34,001 nucleotides of DNA from an uncultured Pseudomonadota bacterium (GTDB lineage: Bacteria; Myxococcota_A; Bradymonadia; Bradymonadales; GCA-2716585). Shown piece after piece: positions 1-10,111 of the stretch; the stretch's first letter is position 1; every line of letters starts with the position of its first letter. Location of the stretch: NCBI GenBank assembly GCA_937890335.1, contig CALBXO010000358.1, forward strand, positions 1 to 34,001, in the 5' to 3' direction. Made by a program: the position numbers and the translations under genes. The notes beneath the pieces were generated by a model. It was not told where the DNA came from. It saw only the letters and a list, made by a program, of their open reading frames with translations, and did not search any database.

Positions 1-1
1 T

Positions 2-730
2 CCCGGGTACAACAAGCCCGTGCCGCCGCCACCACCGTCTGGCCCAAGGGACTCGTTCGAGGAGTCTGCGGGGCCACCGTTGCGGGACATGGCGGAGCAA
101 GGTTCGGGCTTGCCACCCCCCAGCCGGCCGAGCCAGTCACAGGCCGCCATGGCCCGGCGCCGTTTGGGGTTGGAGTCCGATGCGCCGGAGTTCGTGGCCG
201 CCTCCGGCGGTGATCTCTCGGCCAGGGTGCTGGATTTCAACCTGGATACGCTGGCGTGGCGCGTGCCAAACGAGGCACGTCTGGATGCCGCAGATGGCAA
301 GCCCTACGCAGTGCTGGCGCTGCACTGTCCGGGCAATCTTGTGCCTCCGGGTCTCACCAACAAGCTCGACGTTCTGCTGGGGTCCACCGCGAGCCGCGAC
401 ACATTGATCGTCGCTGTGGCGACACCCAAACGCCCGGAGGCTTGGCTGCCCTGGCTTGCGGCGCGCGCCAAGGAGTTTGGCCTCGTCGTGGGCATCGGTT
501 TTGGTCGAAAGTTTGAGGGCGCGTCCCGCGTCCCGGCCCAGTACACCGTTCGAATGGCGCTGCAGGCAGCCCAGCGCGGTGAGCCTACGCAGCTGGTGGC
601 TGGGCGGCATGCCGTGGACGGGTTGGGGCTTGACCGCTACTTCTCAGACTTCGAACGGCGCGGCGAACGCTACTCGTCCTTCCTTCGGTACTCTGGCCTC
701 ACGGGACCAGGCGGATCCGGCCCGGCTTGA
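2..730 (+). CDS. C-terminal part of an unknown protein (5' end outside window)
   Basis: The reading frame is open from the first bases of the window and ends at a TGA at 728-730, so the start lies upstream; an internal GTG at 20 is possible but lies in a proline-rich stretch that does not look like an N-terminus. The first 50 or so residues are Pro/Gly/Ser-rich and probably disordered. The remainder looks like a folded alpha/beta domain of about 170 residues with hydrophobic strands (around VLALHCPGNL, LIVAVATP and LVVGIGFG). I do not recognise the family and see no catalytic motif. The last 32 bp overlap the 3' end of the convergent kinase gene. Confidence 0.6.
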   Translation, partial: PGYNKPVPPPPPSGPRDSFEESAGPPLRDMAEQGSGLPPPSRPSQSQAAMARRRLGLESDAPEFVAASGGDLSARVLDFNLDTLAWRVPNEARLDAADGKPYAVLALHCPGNLVPPGLTNKLDVLLGSTASRDTLIVAVATPKRPEAWLPWLAARAKEFGLVVGIGFGRKFEGASRVPAQYTVRMALQAAQRGEPTQLVAGRHAVDGLGLDRYFSDFERRGERYSSFLRYSGLTGPGGSGPA

Positions 731-2162
731 GCTTGACGGACACCGTCTGGGTGCCGCCTTTGGGCGAAACCTTCACGGTCGTCGCGCGGAAGCCAATCTT
801 GCGAAATCCCACTTTGACCGGCGCGTCGCCGCTGACGGCCTTGGTGGACGGGGTCGAACCGACGGGCCGACCGTTGATGGTGACCTGGGCGCCCGCGGGA
901 TCTGAGACGAGGCGCAGCCGGGTGGAGACGGCCTTCTTGGAGTCATTGGGGCGCTTGTCTGGACGCTTGACGGCCGTGGGTGCCGCGGCGTCCTCGGCCG
1001 CCATGGCGCTCATGACGACCGCGGCTTCGACCTCCACAGCGCTCTTGTCGACCACCACCTGCACGTCGGGCGATGGCGCCAGCTCCGGAGGGGCTGGGGC
1101 TGTATCCGCGTCCTCGGCCGCCGAGGCTCCAGTGTCCATGGTCCGCTCGACCACCGCGGGAACGGCGGCGGGTGCGGGGCTCTCGAACGCGTCCCAAATG
1201 ACGATCGCCACTGTGGCGACCACCGCGGCCAGCAGCAGCGCCACGACGGCCAACGCGGCAGGCATGATCCACGCCGGACGCGGAGCCGGGGGAACCTCGT
1301 GCTTGCCGTCGAGGATATCGATGAACGTCTGCGCGTCGGCGACGCGGTCGGAGGGCTCCTTTTCCAGAGCCTGCTTGATGGCGTAGCCGTAGCGCGACGC
1401 GTCCAGCTCGGGGTCCGGAAGCGGTGGCACGGGATCGCTGAGGTGCCGGATCAGGACCGAGCTGGGATTGGGAGCCTCAAATGGGTGCTCGCCGGCCAGC
1501 AGCTCGTAGAGCAGTATCCCGGCGGCGTAGAGGTCCGCCTGGGCGGTGACATTGTCGCCGCTGATGGTCTCCGGCGACATGTAGTGAGGCGTGCCGAGGA
1601 CGTAACCCTGGATCGTGAGCGTCTTGAGTGCGTCGGCGGATTCGTCGCCACAGGTCAGCTTGGCGATGCCAAAGTCCAGGACCTTCACGAACTCGGAGTC
1701 ACCGTTGAACTCGGTGAGGATGATGTTCTCGGGCTTCAGGTCGCGATGGACGATTCCCTCGCGGTGGGCCACGGACAGGGCAACAAGTACCTGTTTGACC
1801 AGGTGTGCCGCGCGTTCGGGGGCAACGGGGGCCTCCTCGTGGATCAGCTGGGACAATTGCCGGCCGCGGATGAACTCCATGGCCATGTACAGGACGCCCT
1901 CGGACTCCCCAAAGTCATAGAGCGTGACGATGTTGGGGTGCTGGAGGCGGCTGACGAGCGCGGCCTCGCGCTGAAAGCGCTCCACGATCTCGGACTGCAG
2001 GAACGCTTGTGGGAGCAGCGTCTTGAGGGCCACGTCCCGCTCGACTCCGAGCTGCCGCGCGCGAAAAACCACGCCGTAGGAGCCACGCCCAAGCTCTTCC
2101 TGGATCAGGTATTTGCCCGCGATGATGTCACCACGGGTGGGTATTGTGAACTGTTCCGCCAT
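699..2162 (-). CDS. Membrane-anchored Ser/Thr protein kinase with PEGA domain
   Basis: A 487-residue Hanks-type kinase. The catalytic domain occupies roughly residues 17-285: glycine loop GRGSYGVV at 25-32, ATP lysine K47 in VALKTL, catalytic HRDLKPEN from 139, DFG at 163-165 and an SPE in place of APE at 196-198. A single membrane segment follows (about 298-323), then an Ala/Pro/Glu-rich linker and a C-terminal PEGA-type domain (about 416-485, with SDPAGAQVTINGRPVGSTP). This places the kinase inside and the PEGA domain outside the membrane, the usual myxobacterial layout. All catalytic residues are present, so it should be active; the substrate is unknown. The start ATG at 2160-2162 has only a weak ribosome site. 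A 7-bp hairpin (2201-2207/2214-2220) lies in the leader. Confidence 0.92.
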   Translation of the reverse strand: MAEQFTIPTRGDIIAGKYLIQEELGRGSYGVVFRARQLGVERDVALKTLLPQAFLQSEIVERFQREAALVSRLQHPNIVTLYDFGESEGVLYMAMEFIRGRQLSQLIHEEAPVAPERAAHLVKQVLVALSVAHREGIVHRDLKPENIILTEFNGDSEFVKVLDFGIAKLTCGDESADALKTLTIQGYVLGTPHYMSPETISGDNVTAQADLYAAGILLYELLAGEHPFEAPNPSSVLIRHLSDPVPPLPDPELDASRYGYAIKQALEKEPSDRVADAQTFIDILDGKHEVPPAPRPAWIMPAALAVVALLLAAVVATVAIVIWDAFESPAPAAVPAVVERTMDTGASAAEDADTAPAPPELAPSPDVQVVVDKSAVEVEAAVVMSAMAAEDAAAPTAVKRPDKRPNDSKKAVSTRLRLVSDPAGAQVTINGRPVGSTPSTKAVSGDAPVKVGFRKIGFRATTVKVSPKGGTQTVSVKLKPGRIRLVP

Positions 2163-2200
2163 GGAGCGGTGGGCACCTCGAGGCCCCGGCAGGGCCGAGG

Positions 2201-2220
2201 GACGCGGTGTTGGCCGCGTC
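2201..2220. other. Inverted repeat in the kinase leader
   Basis: GACGCGG and CCGCGTC form a perfect 7-bp stem with a 6-nt loop, about 40 bp upstream of the kinase start codon. It could be a leader hairpin or an operator. Nothing else in the sequence distinguishes these. Confidence 0.35.
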
Positions 2221-2306
2221 GGATCATTGTGTCAGCGCAGTGCCGTGTAACACCAAACCAGTCGCCAGTCATCCAGCTTAGGCCGTGGTTTGTCCCCCAA
2301 GCAATG

Positions 2307-2334
2307 AAAACGGGCCCCCAACCCTAGGGGCCCG
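2307..2334 (-). terminator. Strong intrinsic terminator
   Basis: Read on the minus strand, CGGGCCCC, an 8-nt loop and GGGGCCCG form a perfect 8-bp GC stem followed directly by TTTT (plus coordinates: stem 2311-2318/2327-2334, A-run 2307-2310). This is a textbook rho-independent terminator. It lies about 425 nt past the ftsK stop and about 145 bp before the kinase start, so it most simply ends the putative RNA that begins near 2582. Confidence 0.75.
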
Positions 2335-2368
2335 CTTTCGCGAATACGCAGCAACAACCCAAACCCAA

Positions 2369-2570
2369 TCAATCCATTCGAACCCAACATCCGGGCGGTC
2401 CATCGGATCCAATCCGCCCTATCCAAATCATTCAACCCGTGCTGGTCGGGGCCCATCGCAACAACAGACAGCCTGGCCCGTCCCCGCACATCATTCGAAC
2501 CGAACATCATTCAGTGGGCCCATGCGGCCCGTCACATCATCTAGGACGGCGGGTCAGCACAAACATTCAA
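2369..2570 (-). repeat. Dispersed short direct repeat (GGTTYGAATGATGTG-like)
   Basis: Related copies read on the minus strand lie at plus coordinates 2560-2570, 2533-2542, 2504-2515, 2487-2500, 2424-2437 and 2369-2384. The best copies are TTCGAATGATGTG and CTGAATGATGT. They fall mainly in loops or between the GC-rich stems of the putative RNA, as expected for repeated single-stranded binding sites. Confidence 0.45.
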
Positions 2571-2593
2571 TCCCGCCGTCACTTCCTCTTTAC

Positions 2594-2608
2594 GCAACCT
2601 GCGTGCCA
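2594..2608 (-). promoter_or_regulatory. Sigma-54 (-24/-12) promoter, near-consensus
   Basis: The minus strand reads TGGCACG, four bases (CAGG), then TTGC, matching the TGGCACG-N4-TTGC consensus of RpoN promoters with the correct GG-to-GC spacing. Predicted transcription start is near 2582, directly before the 9-bp hairpin that opens the putative RNA. It lies in the non-coding gap 150 bp past ftsK, not inside a gene. Sigma-54 promoters need an enhancer-binding activator; no activator gene is in the window. Confidence 0.65.
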
Positions 2609-2735
2609 GGTGGTGAGAAGATCTCGGATCGCGATGGTGACGGGATCTTTGGAAGCGGGAAGGCTCGGCGCTGTGACCAGGTGGCGGATCGAGTCGCCAT
2701 TGGATCGGCAACTGGAGAGGCCATCTGAGGCCGTC

Positions 2736-2759
2736 AGCCCGCGGGAGCGGGCCGCGGGC

Positions 2760-2760
<1 letters not shown>
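2736..2760 (-). terminator. Hairpin at the ftsK stop codon
   Basis: AGCCCGCGG and CCGCGGGCT (2736-2744/2752-2760) form a perfect 9-bp stem with a 7-nt loop, touching the ftsK stop. There is no U-run behind it, so it would be a rho-type or processing hairpin rather than a classical intrinsic terminator. Confidence 0.4.
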
Positions 2761-5384
<2,624 letters not shown>

Positions 5385-5418
5385 TCGAAGCTTCCTTGCT
5401 TCGGTCTGTTTGGCCCCT

Positions 5419-5446
5419 AATGTACCGTCCACAACGGTCTTCGCAA
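5419..5446 (-). promoter_or_regulatory. Sigma-70-like promoter of ftsK
   Basis: On the minus strand TTGCGA and TACATT are separated by 16 bp. The predicted start is near 5412, giving a leader of about 28 nt. The whole divergent intergenic region is only 82 bp, so control of ftsK and the HD gene must overlap here. Confidence 0.4.
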
Positions 5447-5466
5447 GTTCCGGAGGTAGAAGCATT

Positions 5467-6039
5467 GTGACTCTGACCCGAGAAGAAGCCTGGCAGCTCA
5501 TGAACGCCTGGACGGAGTCCGTGTCCCTGCGCAGCCATATGCGGGCGGTGGAGGTCGTGATGACCGCTGCTGCACACCAATACGGTCGTGGTGCCGCCGA
5601 CGAAGTGTTGTTTGCCGTGGCCGGGATTCTGCACGACGCAGATTACGAAAAATGGCCTGAGGAGCACCCCAAGCGAATCGTGGCCTTGCTGCGCGACCGC
5701 GGTGAGGAGGAGCTCGCCCACGCGATCTCCGCGCACTACACGATCTGGGGTGTGCCGTGCGTGACGACGCTGGACAAGGCGCTGCTCGCCTGCGACGAGC
5801 TTACGGGCTTCATCGTGGCTTGCTGCCTGGTCCGGCCGGAGGGGATCAGCACGCTGACGCCGAAGAGTGTGAAGAAGCGGCTCAAATCCGCGCGGTTCGC
5901 CGCGAAGGTAGACCGCAACGAGGTGCGGATCGGTGCCGAGCAGCTTGGGGTCGATCTGGGTGAGCACATTCAGTTCATCATCGACGCCCTGCGCCCCCAC
6001 GCCGACGAGCTTGGCATCGGGCCGCGCGCCTCAGGGTGA
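5467..6039 (+). CDS. HD-superfamily predicted hydrolase (COG2316-like)
   Basis: A 190-residue protein opening with LTREEAWQLM and SLRSHMRAVEVV, then the metal-binding HD pair at H56-D57 in GILHDADYEKWPEEHP. This is the signature of the small COG2316 HD hydrolases. Histidine H24 and a later aspartate in LDKALLACDEL complete the expected metal site. HD domains act on phosphate esters, often nucleotides; the substrate is not known. The start is the GTG at 5467, with GGAGG 10 nt upstream (5452-5456). The same frame extends upstream to 5212 but that part lies over ftsK. It is divergent from ftsK. Confidence 0.85.
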   Translation: MTLTREEAWQLMNAWTESVSLRSHMRAVEVVMTAAAHQYGRGAADEVLFAVAGILHDADYEKWPEEHPKRIVALLRDRGEEELAHAISAHYTIWGVPCVTTLDKALLACDELTGFIVACCLVRPEGISTLTPKSVKKRLKSARFAAKVDRNEVRIGAEQLGVDLGEHIQFIIDALRPHADELGIGPRASG

Positions 6040-6045
6040 GCCGGT

Positions 6046-6369
6046 TCAGCCGGTCCGTCGGCCCTCAAGATCACCCACGCGTTCGCGGAGGTCTTCGACT
6101 TTGTCCTCCAGCAGTCGAACGCGCTGTCCGCTGAAATCCACGAGGTTCTCAAAGCGGCCTTCCAACCTCTCGAGCCGCAGGTTGGTCTGGTCGAGCCGGT
6201 CGACGGTCTGGTCGAGCCGGTCGACGGTCTGGTCGAGCCGGTCGACGGTCTGGTCGAGCCGCGCGTTGGTCTGGTCGAGCCGCGCGTTCGTTTGGCCGAT
6301 CAGATCGGCGAGGGTTCCAAAACCCGCTTCCATGATGTTGGCGAGTCGGTCGAGCTTGTCTTCGTTCAC
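6046..6369 (-). CDS. Small heptad-repeat coiled-coil protein
   Basis: A 107-residue, almost entirely helical protein. Residues ~25-75 are consecutive heptads of the type RLDQTVD/RLDQTNA, encoded by perfect or near-perfect 21-bp tandem DNA repeats, and the C-terminal part (LLEDKVEDLRERVGDLEG) continues the coil. It has no signal peptide or membrane segment, so a cytoplasmic oligomeric scaffold is likely; the function is unknown. The ATG follows GGAGG at good spacing. A promoter (TTGACT-17-TACGTT) lies between it and secA, so it is probably transcribed on its own although it lies downstream of secA on the same strand. Confidence 0.75.
   Translation of the reverse strand: MNEDKLDRLANIMEAGFGTLADLIGQTNARLDQTNARLDQTVDRLDQTVDRLDQTVDRLDQTNLRLERLEGRFENLVDFSGQRVRLLEDKVEDLRERVGDLEGRRTG
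6187..6291. repeat. Five 21-bp tandem repeats (heptad codons)
   Basis: Units beginning CTGGTCGAGCCG start at 6187, 6208, 6229, 6250 and 6271. The first three are identical and the last two differ in their second half. One unit encodes exactly one heptad, so copy-number change would lengthen or shorten the coiled coil without a frameshift. Confidence 0.85.
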
Positions 6370-6393
6370 GTCGTCCTCCGGGCTGACCCGTTG

Positions 6394-6422
6394 AACGTAT
6401 GAACAGTTGACTGGCGAGTCAA
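6394..6422 (-). promoter_or_regulatory. Sigma-70-like promoter of the coiled-coil gene
   Basis: The minus strand reads TTGACT, 17 bp, TACGTT, with a predicted start about 20 nt before the ATG at 6369. The -35 box lies within an inverted repeat GTTGACT/AGTCAAC (6406-6412/6417-6423), a plausible operator position. Confidence 0.45.
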
Positions 6423-6440
6423 CCCCCGCTGTGACTCGCC
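6406..6440 (-). other. Two overlapping, mutually exclusive hairpins after secA
   Basis: GGCGAGTC/GACTCGCC (6413-6420/6433-6440, 8 bp, 12-nt loop) and GTTGACT/AGTCAAC (6406-6412/6417-6423, 7 bp, 4-nt loop) share the bases 6417-6420 and cannot form together. The first may be the secA terminator, although no U-run follows it. Confidence 0.4.
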
Positions 6441-6474
6441 GCGCGGTATTTCTTTGGTGGGTGCGCGGAAGCCG

Positions 6475-9273
6475 CTAGAGCATCGCCGCGAGGGCGTCCT
6501 CGCGACCCATGTGGCAGTGCTTGAACTTCTTGCCGGAGCCGCAGGGGCAAGGCTCGTTGCGTCCCACCTTCGGCACTTCGCGCTTGACCGTCTTGGTCTT
6601 GGAGCCGCCCGATGCTTCGGTGGCCTCGCCATCCTCGAGCGATCGGGGTCCGCCAGCGCTCGCAACGGGGGCCTCGGCCGGGCCCTTGGGAGCGGTGGTC
6701 TGCTGGGTGGGCACCTGGACCGCGCGGATGCGGATGGCCTGCGGCGCCACATCCTGCACCTGGTCCTCGCGCTCAACCTGGATCTTGGACAGATACTCGA
6801 CGACGCCTGTGTCGATGTCGGTCATCGTCTTCTGGAACTGGGTGTAGCCCTCGATCTTGTAGACCTTCTTGGGGTCCTTCTGCGCGTACCCCTGGAAGCG
6901 GATCGCGTCGCGCAGGGCGTCCATATTGCGCAGGTGGTCGCGCCATTTCCCGTCGATGCTGCGCAGGTACATGTTCTGCATCAGCTCCACAAAGATGTCG
7001 CGGCCTCGCTTGGGCTCGTAGTCTTCTACATCCGCGAAGCGTTCGTTCGACTTCTGCGCGATGTACTCGAGCTCGGCCTCTTTCCCGTTGATCAGCGCCT
7101 CGATGGCGTTCCAGAGCGTGGTGCCGATCGCGTCCCGGGTCTGAACCCCCTGGAGCTCAAGCTTGAGACCAAACTGCTCTTTGATCGCGAGCTCCAGCCC
7201 GGGCAGGTCCCACTCCGCGGTCTTCACGCCCTCTGCGGCGTACGAATCGACGACGGCTGTGGCGACGCGATCAAACACGTCGAGCACAAGCTCGTAGAGG
7301 TCGTCGCCACCGCCCAGCACGGTGTCGCGCAGCCCGTACACGGACTTGCGCTGCTGGTTCATGACGTCGTCGTACTCGAGCAGATTCTTGCGGATGTCGA
7401 AGTTGCGCCCCTCGACGCGCCGCTGGGCGGACTCGATGCTCTTGGAGACCATATTGGCCTCGATGGGCTCGCCCTCGGGCATGCTCAGCCGCTCCATGAT
7501 GGAGCCGAGCCGGTCGCCGCCGAAGATCCGCATCAGGTCGTCTTCCAGACTCAGGTAGAAGCGCGACTCTCCGGGATCACCCTGTCGGCCTGCGCGACCG
7601 CGCAGCTGGTTGTCGATGCGGCGGGACTCATGTCGCTCGGTGGCGAGGATGAACAGGCCTCCGGCGGCGAGCACCTCCTGCTTCTCGCGCGTGCACAGCT
7701 CCCTGAAGTGCTCGAGCTTCTTCTCGAAGTCCGCGCCTGACTCGGCGCCGGACGCCTTCTCGGCCAGCGCCTCCGGGTTTCCGCCGAGCAGGATGTCCGT
7801 ACCGCGGCCCGCCATGTTGGTGGCGATGGTGACAGCGCCCTTTCGGCCTGCCTGGCTGACGATCTCGGCCTCACTCCTGTGGAATTTGGCGTTGAGGACG
7901 TTGTGGGAGATGCCCTTGCGCTTGAGGACCTTGCTGATGGCGTCGGACTTCTCGACGCTGACGGTTCCGACCAGCACCGGCTGCCCCTTCTTGTGGCACT
8001 CCAGGATCTGATCCACGACCGCTTTGAACTTCTCGCGCTCGGTCCGGTAGATCACGTCGTTCTGATCGAGCCGGGCGATGGGCTTGTTGGTGGGGACTAC
8101 GCGCGTCTCGAGCTCGTAGATCTCCTTGAACTCCTCCGCCTCGGTCTCGGCGGTTCCCGTCATTCCACCGAGCTTGGTGTACATGCGGAAGAAGTTCTGG
8201 AACGTGACCGTGGCCAGGGTCTGGTTCTCGTCCTTGACGACAACCCCCTCCTTGGCTTCCACGGCCTGGTGCAGGCCATCGCTCCAGCGGCGACCCGGCA
8301 TGGGGCGGCCCGTGTGCTCGTCGACGATGATGACCTCGCCGTTGTCGACGATGTACTTCACGTCCTTCTTGTAGAGGGTGTGCGCCTGCAGCGCTTTGTT
8401 GACGTGGTGCAGGTACTCGATGTTGCGCGGCTCGTAGAGGTTGTCGAGGCTGAGCTGCTTCTCCACCGTCTCCACGCCGCCGTCGGTCAGCGTCGCAGAG
8501 TGGTGCTCTTCATCGACGAGATAGTCCTCGTCCTTCCTGAGGAACGGGATGATCTTGTTGATCTCGTAGTAGAGCTCGGTGGACTGCTCAGCGCGGCCGG
8601 AGATGATCAGCGGCGTGCGGGCCTCATCAATGAGGATGGAGTCCACCTCATCGACGATTGCGTAGTGATGCCCTCGCTGCACCTTGCGCTCCAGCGAGAA
8701 CTTCATGTTGTCGCGCAGGTAGTCGAACCCGAACTCGTTGTTGGTGCCGTACGTGATGTCGCAGCGGTACGCCGCGTGGCGATCGTTGTCGGAGATGTCG
8801 TTGAGAATCTTGCCGACGGACAGGCCCATGAACCTGTAGATCTGCCCCATCCAGTCGGCGTCGCGGCTGGCCAGGTAGTCGTTGACCGTGATCAGGTGAA
8901 CGCCTTTGCCCTCGAGTCCGTTGAGGTAGACGGGCAGCGTGGCCACGAGCGTCTTGCCCTCACCGGTGCGCATCTCGGCCACAGACCCACTGTGCAGGAA
9001 CATGCCGCCGATGAGCTGCACGTCGTAGTGACGCATGCCGAGCACCCGGCGCCCCGCCTCGCGCACGGTGGCGAATGCCGGCACCAGGAGATCATCCGTG
9101 CTTGCGCCGTTCTCGATCTTCTCCTTGAAGTAGGGCGTCATCGCACGCAGCTCGTCGTCCGACTTGGCCTGCATGGTTTCTTCAAGGGCGTTGATCTTGG
9201 CCACGGTCGGCTGGAGCTTCTTGAGCTCCCGATCATTCTTCGTACCGATGATCTTCTTTACGAACGAGAACAT
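6475..9273 (-). CDS. secA: Protein translocase ATPase SecA
   Basis: Motor of the Sec export pathway; binds SecYEG and pushes preproteins across the inner membrane using ATP. The protein has 932 residues. Walker A GEGKT is at 104-108 (in [14 protein letters not shown]), DEAD-box DEVD at 208-211, then [13 protein letters not shown]; the preprotein-binding, helical scaffold and second nucleotide-binding regions follow ([32 protein letters not shown]). The extreme C-terminus carries the zinc-binding SecB-interaction motif [13 protein letters not shown], with ligands C909, C911, C920 and H921. Everything expected of a full-length proteobacterial SecA is present. The promoter at 9302-9329 gives it a leader of about 20 nt. 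Confidence 0.98.
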   Translation of the reverse strand: MFSFVKKIIGTKNDRELKKLQPTVAKINALEETMQAKSDDELRAMTPYFKEKIENGASTDDLLVPAFATVREAGRRVLGMRHYDVQLIGGMFLHSGSVAEMRTGEGKTLVATLPVYLNGLEGKGVHLITVNDYLASRDADWMGQIYRFMGLSVGKILNDISDNDRHAAYRCDITYGTNNEFGFDYLRDNMKFSLERKVQRGHHYAIVDEVDSILIDEARTPLIISGRAEQSTELYYEINKIIPFLRKDEDYLVDEEHHSATLTDGGVETVEKQLSLDNLYEPRNIEYLHHVNKALQAHTLYKKDVKYIVDNGEVIIVDEHTGRPMPGRRWSDGLHQAVEAKEGVVVKDENQTLATVTFQNFFRMYTKLGGMTGTAETEAEEFKEIYELETRVVPTNKPIARLDQNDVIYRTEREKFKAVVDQILECHKKGQPVLVGTVSVEKSDAISKVLKRKGISHNVLNAKFHRSEAEIVSQAGRKGAVTIATNMAGRGTDILLGGNPEALAEKASGAESGADFEKKLEHFRELCTREKQEVLAAGGLFILATERHESRRIDNQLRGRAGRQGDPGESRFYLSLEDDLMRIFGGDRLGSIMERLSMPEGEPIEANMVSKSIESAQRRVEGRNFDIRKNLLEYDDVMNQQRKSVYGLRDTVLGGGDDLYELVLDVFDRVATAVVDSYAAEGVKTAEWDLPGLELAIKEQFGLKLELQGVQTRDAIGTTLWNAIEALINGKEAELEYIAQKSNERFADVEDYEPKRGRDIFVELMQNMYLRSIDGKWRDHLRNMDALRDAIRFQGYAQKDPKKVYKIEGYTQFQKTMTDIDTGVVEYLSKIQVEREDQVQDVAPQAIRIRAVQVPTQQTTAPKGPAEAPVASAGGPRSLEDGEATEASGGSKTKTVKREVPKVGRNEPCPCGSGKKFKHCHMGREDALAAML

Positions 9274-9301
9274 TTCGCATCCCGGGTGTTAGGCGGCGGT
9301 C

Positions 9302-9329
9302 AATATAGTTGCCGGCCCGTCCGGGTCAA
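9302..9329 (-). promoter_or_regulatory. Sigma-70-like promoter of secA
   Basis: TTGACC and TATATT (minus strand) are separated by 16 bp, each 5 of 6 to consensus, the best housekeeping promoter seen here. The -35 box overlaps the stop codon of the upstream hydratase gene. The predicted start is near 9295. Confidence 0.6.
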
Positions 9330-10111
9330 CGTCCCTTGAAAACAGGGGGACGCTTCTCGCGGAACGCCGCGAGCGCTTCCAGGCGGTCCTCGGTGGGGAT
9401 GGTCACGTCATAGCAGCGTTTCTCGACCGTCATGGCGGCGTCGATCTGCAGCTCAATGCCTTCATCCACCGCGCGCTTGGCCTGGGCCAGTGCGATCGGG
9501 GCGGCGGTCAGAATGGGCGCGGCCAGCTGGCGCGCGGCCTCTACGGCGTCTCCGGCCGCTGCACGGTTGGCCAGTCCAAGCTGTACCGCCTCCGGTGCTG
9601 TCACGCGCCTTCCCGTGAAGATGAGTTCCTTGGCGCGGGCGCATCCGATCAGGCGCGGCAAGCGCTGTGTCCCGCCGGCGCCGGGGATGATGCCCAGGTG
9701 GGTCTCGGGCAGGCCGAATGTAGCCGCTGGCCCCATGACGCGCAGGTCGCAGCTGAGCGCGAGCTCCGCTCCGCCGCCGAGGGCGGCACCGTCCATGGCG
9801 GCGATGGTGGGCTGCGGCAGGGCCGCGACCTCGTCCATCATCGCCCTGAGCGCGCCGACGAAGCGCGTGACCTCCTCGGGTTCCATCTCGCGCCGTTCTT
9901 TGAGGTCCGCGCCGGCGCAGAATGCCTTGTCGCCGGCCCCTGCCAGTATAATTACGCGCGCGGACGGATCGGAACCCAAGGCGGCGACCGTCTCCCGTAG
10001 GCGCGCTACGAGCGCCTTTCCGAGCGCGTTGCGACGAGCGGGACGGTTGAGAGTCACCACGACGACGCCGTCGTCATCGCGCTCCACGAGCAGTACCTCA
10101 GCGTCTTCCAT
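9326..10111 (-). CDS. Enoyl-CoA hydratase/isomerase (crotonase family)
   Basis: A 261-residue crotonase-fold enzyme that adds water to 2,3-unsaturated acyl-CoAs. The oxyanion-hole segments are present (GDKAFCAGADLKER; GAALGGGAELAL), and both hydratase catalytic glutamates can be assigned: E116 in GGGAELAL and E136 in FGLPETHLGIIPGAGGTQRL. The KERREM stretch resembles methylglutaconyl-CoA hydratases of leucine degradation, but no other leucine-pathway gene is nearby, so substrate assignment is open. The start ATG at 10109-10111 lies inside the end of the upstream gene (14-bp overlap), which indicates co-transcription. The same frame stays open upstream to 10495, but that part is antisense-like sequence inside the neighbour's coding region. 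Confidence 0.9.
   Translation of the reverse strand: MEDAEVLLVERDDDGVVVVTLNRPARRNALGKALVARLRETVAALGSDPSARVIILAGAGDKAFCAGADLKERREMEPEEVTRFVGALRAMMDEVAALPQPTIAAMDGAALGGGAELALSCDLRVMGPAATFGLPETHLGIIPGAGGTQRLPRLIGCARAKELIFTGRRVTAPEAVQLGLANRAAAGDAVEAARQLAAPILTAAPIALAQAKRAVDEGIELQIDAAMTVEKRCYDVTIPTEDRLEALAAFREKRPPVFKGR

Larger units (their letters stand above)
2307..2582 (-). ncRNA. Putative sigma-54-dependent small RNA (~275 nt)
   Basis: No convincing ORF lies here, yet the stretch is bounded by a near-consensus sigma-54 promoter (2594-2608) and a perfect terminator (2307-2334), both on the minus strand. From the predicted 5' end the RNA would fold as: a 9-bp stem GACGGCGGG/CCCGCCGTC (2572-2580/2545-2553, 18-nt loop); a GGGCC/GGCCC hairpin (about 2516-2530); further GGGCC/GGGCCCC pairing (about 2448-2486); a 6-bp GGGCGG/CCGCCC stem (2393-2398/2414-2419); then the terminator. 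The segments between stems carry five or six copies of a motif close to GGTTYGAATGATGTG. The 92-codon frame across it (2232-2510) has no ribosome site, low third-position GC for this genome, and runs through the terminator, so I do not call it. Precedent: Pxr RNA of Myxococcus is reported to be sigma-54-controlled. Homology to Pxr is not claimed. Confidence 0.6.

Noticed and set aside
2232..2510. A 92-codon minus-strand frame in the ftsK-kinase gap
   Set aside because: No ribosome site, low third-position GC, and it runs through a perfect terminator. The non-coding interpretation fits better.
7879..9339. A 486-codon plus-strand frame opposite secA
   Set aside because: Antisense shadow of secA with no domain; the same holds for the 428-codon frame at 6454-7740.
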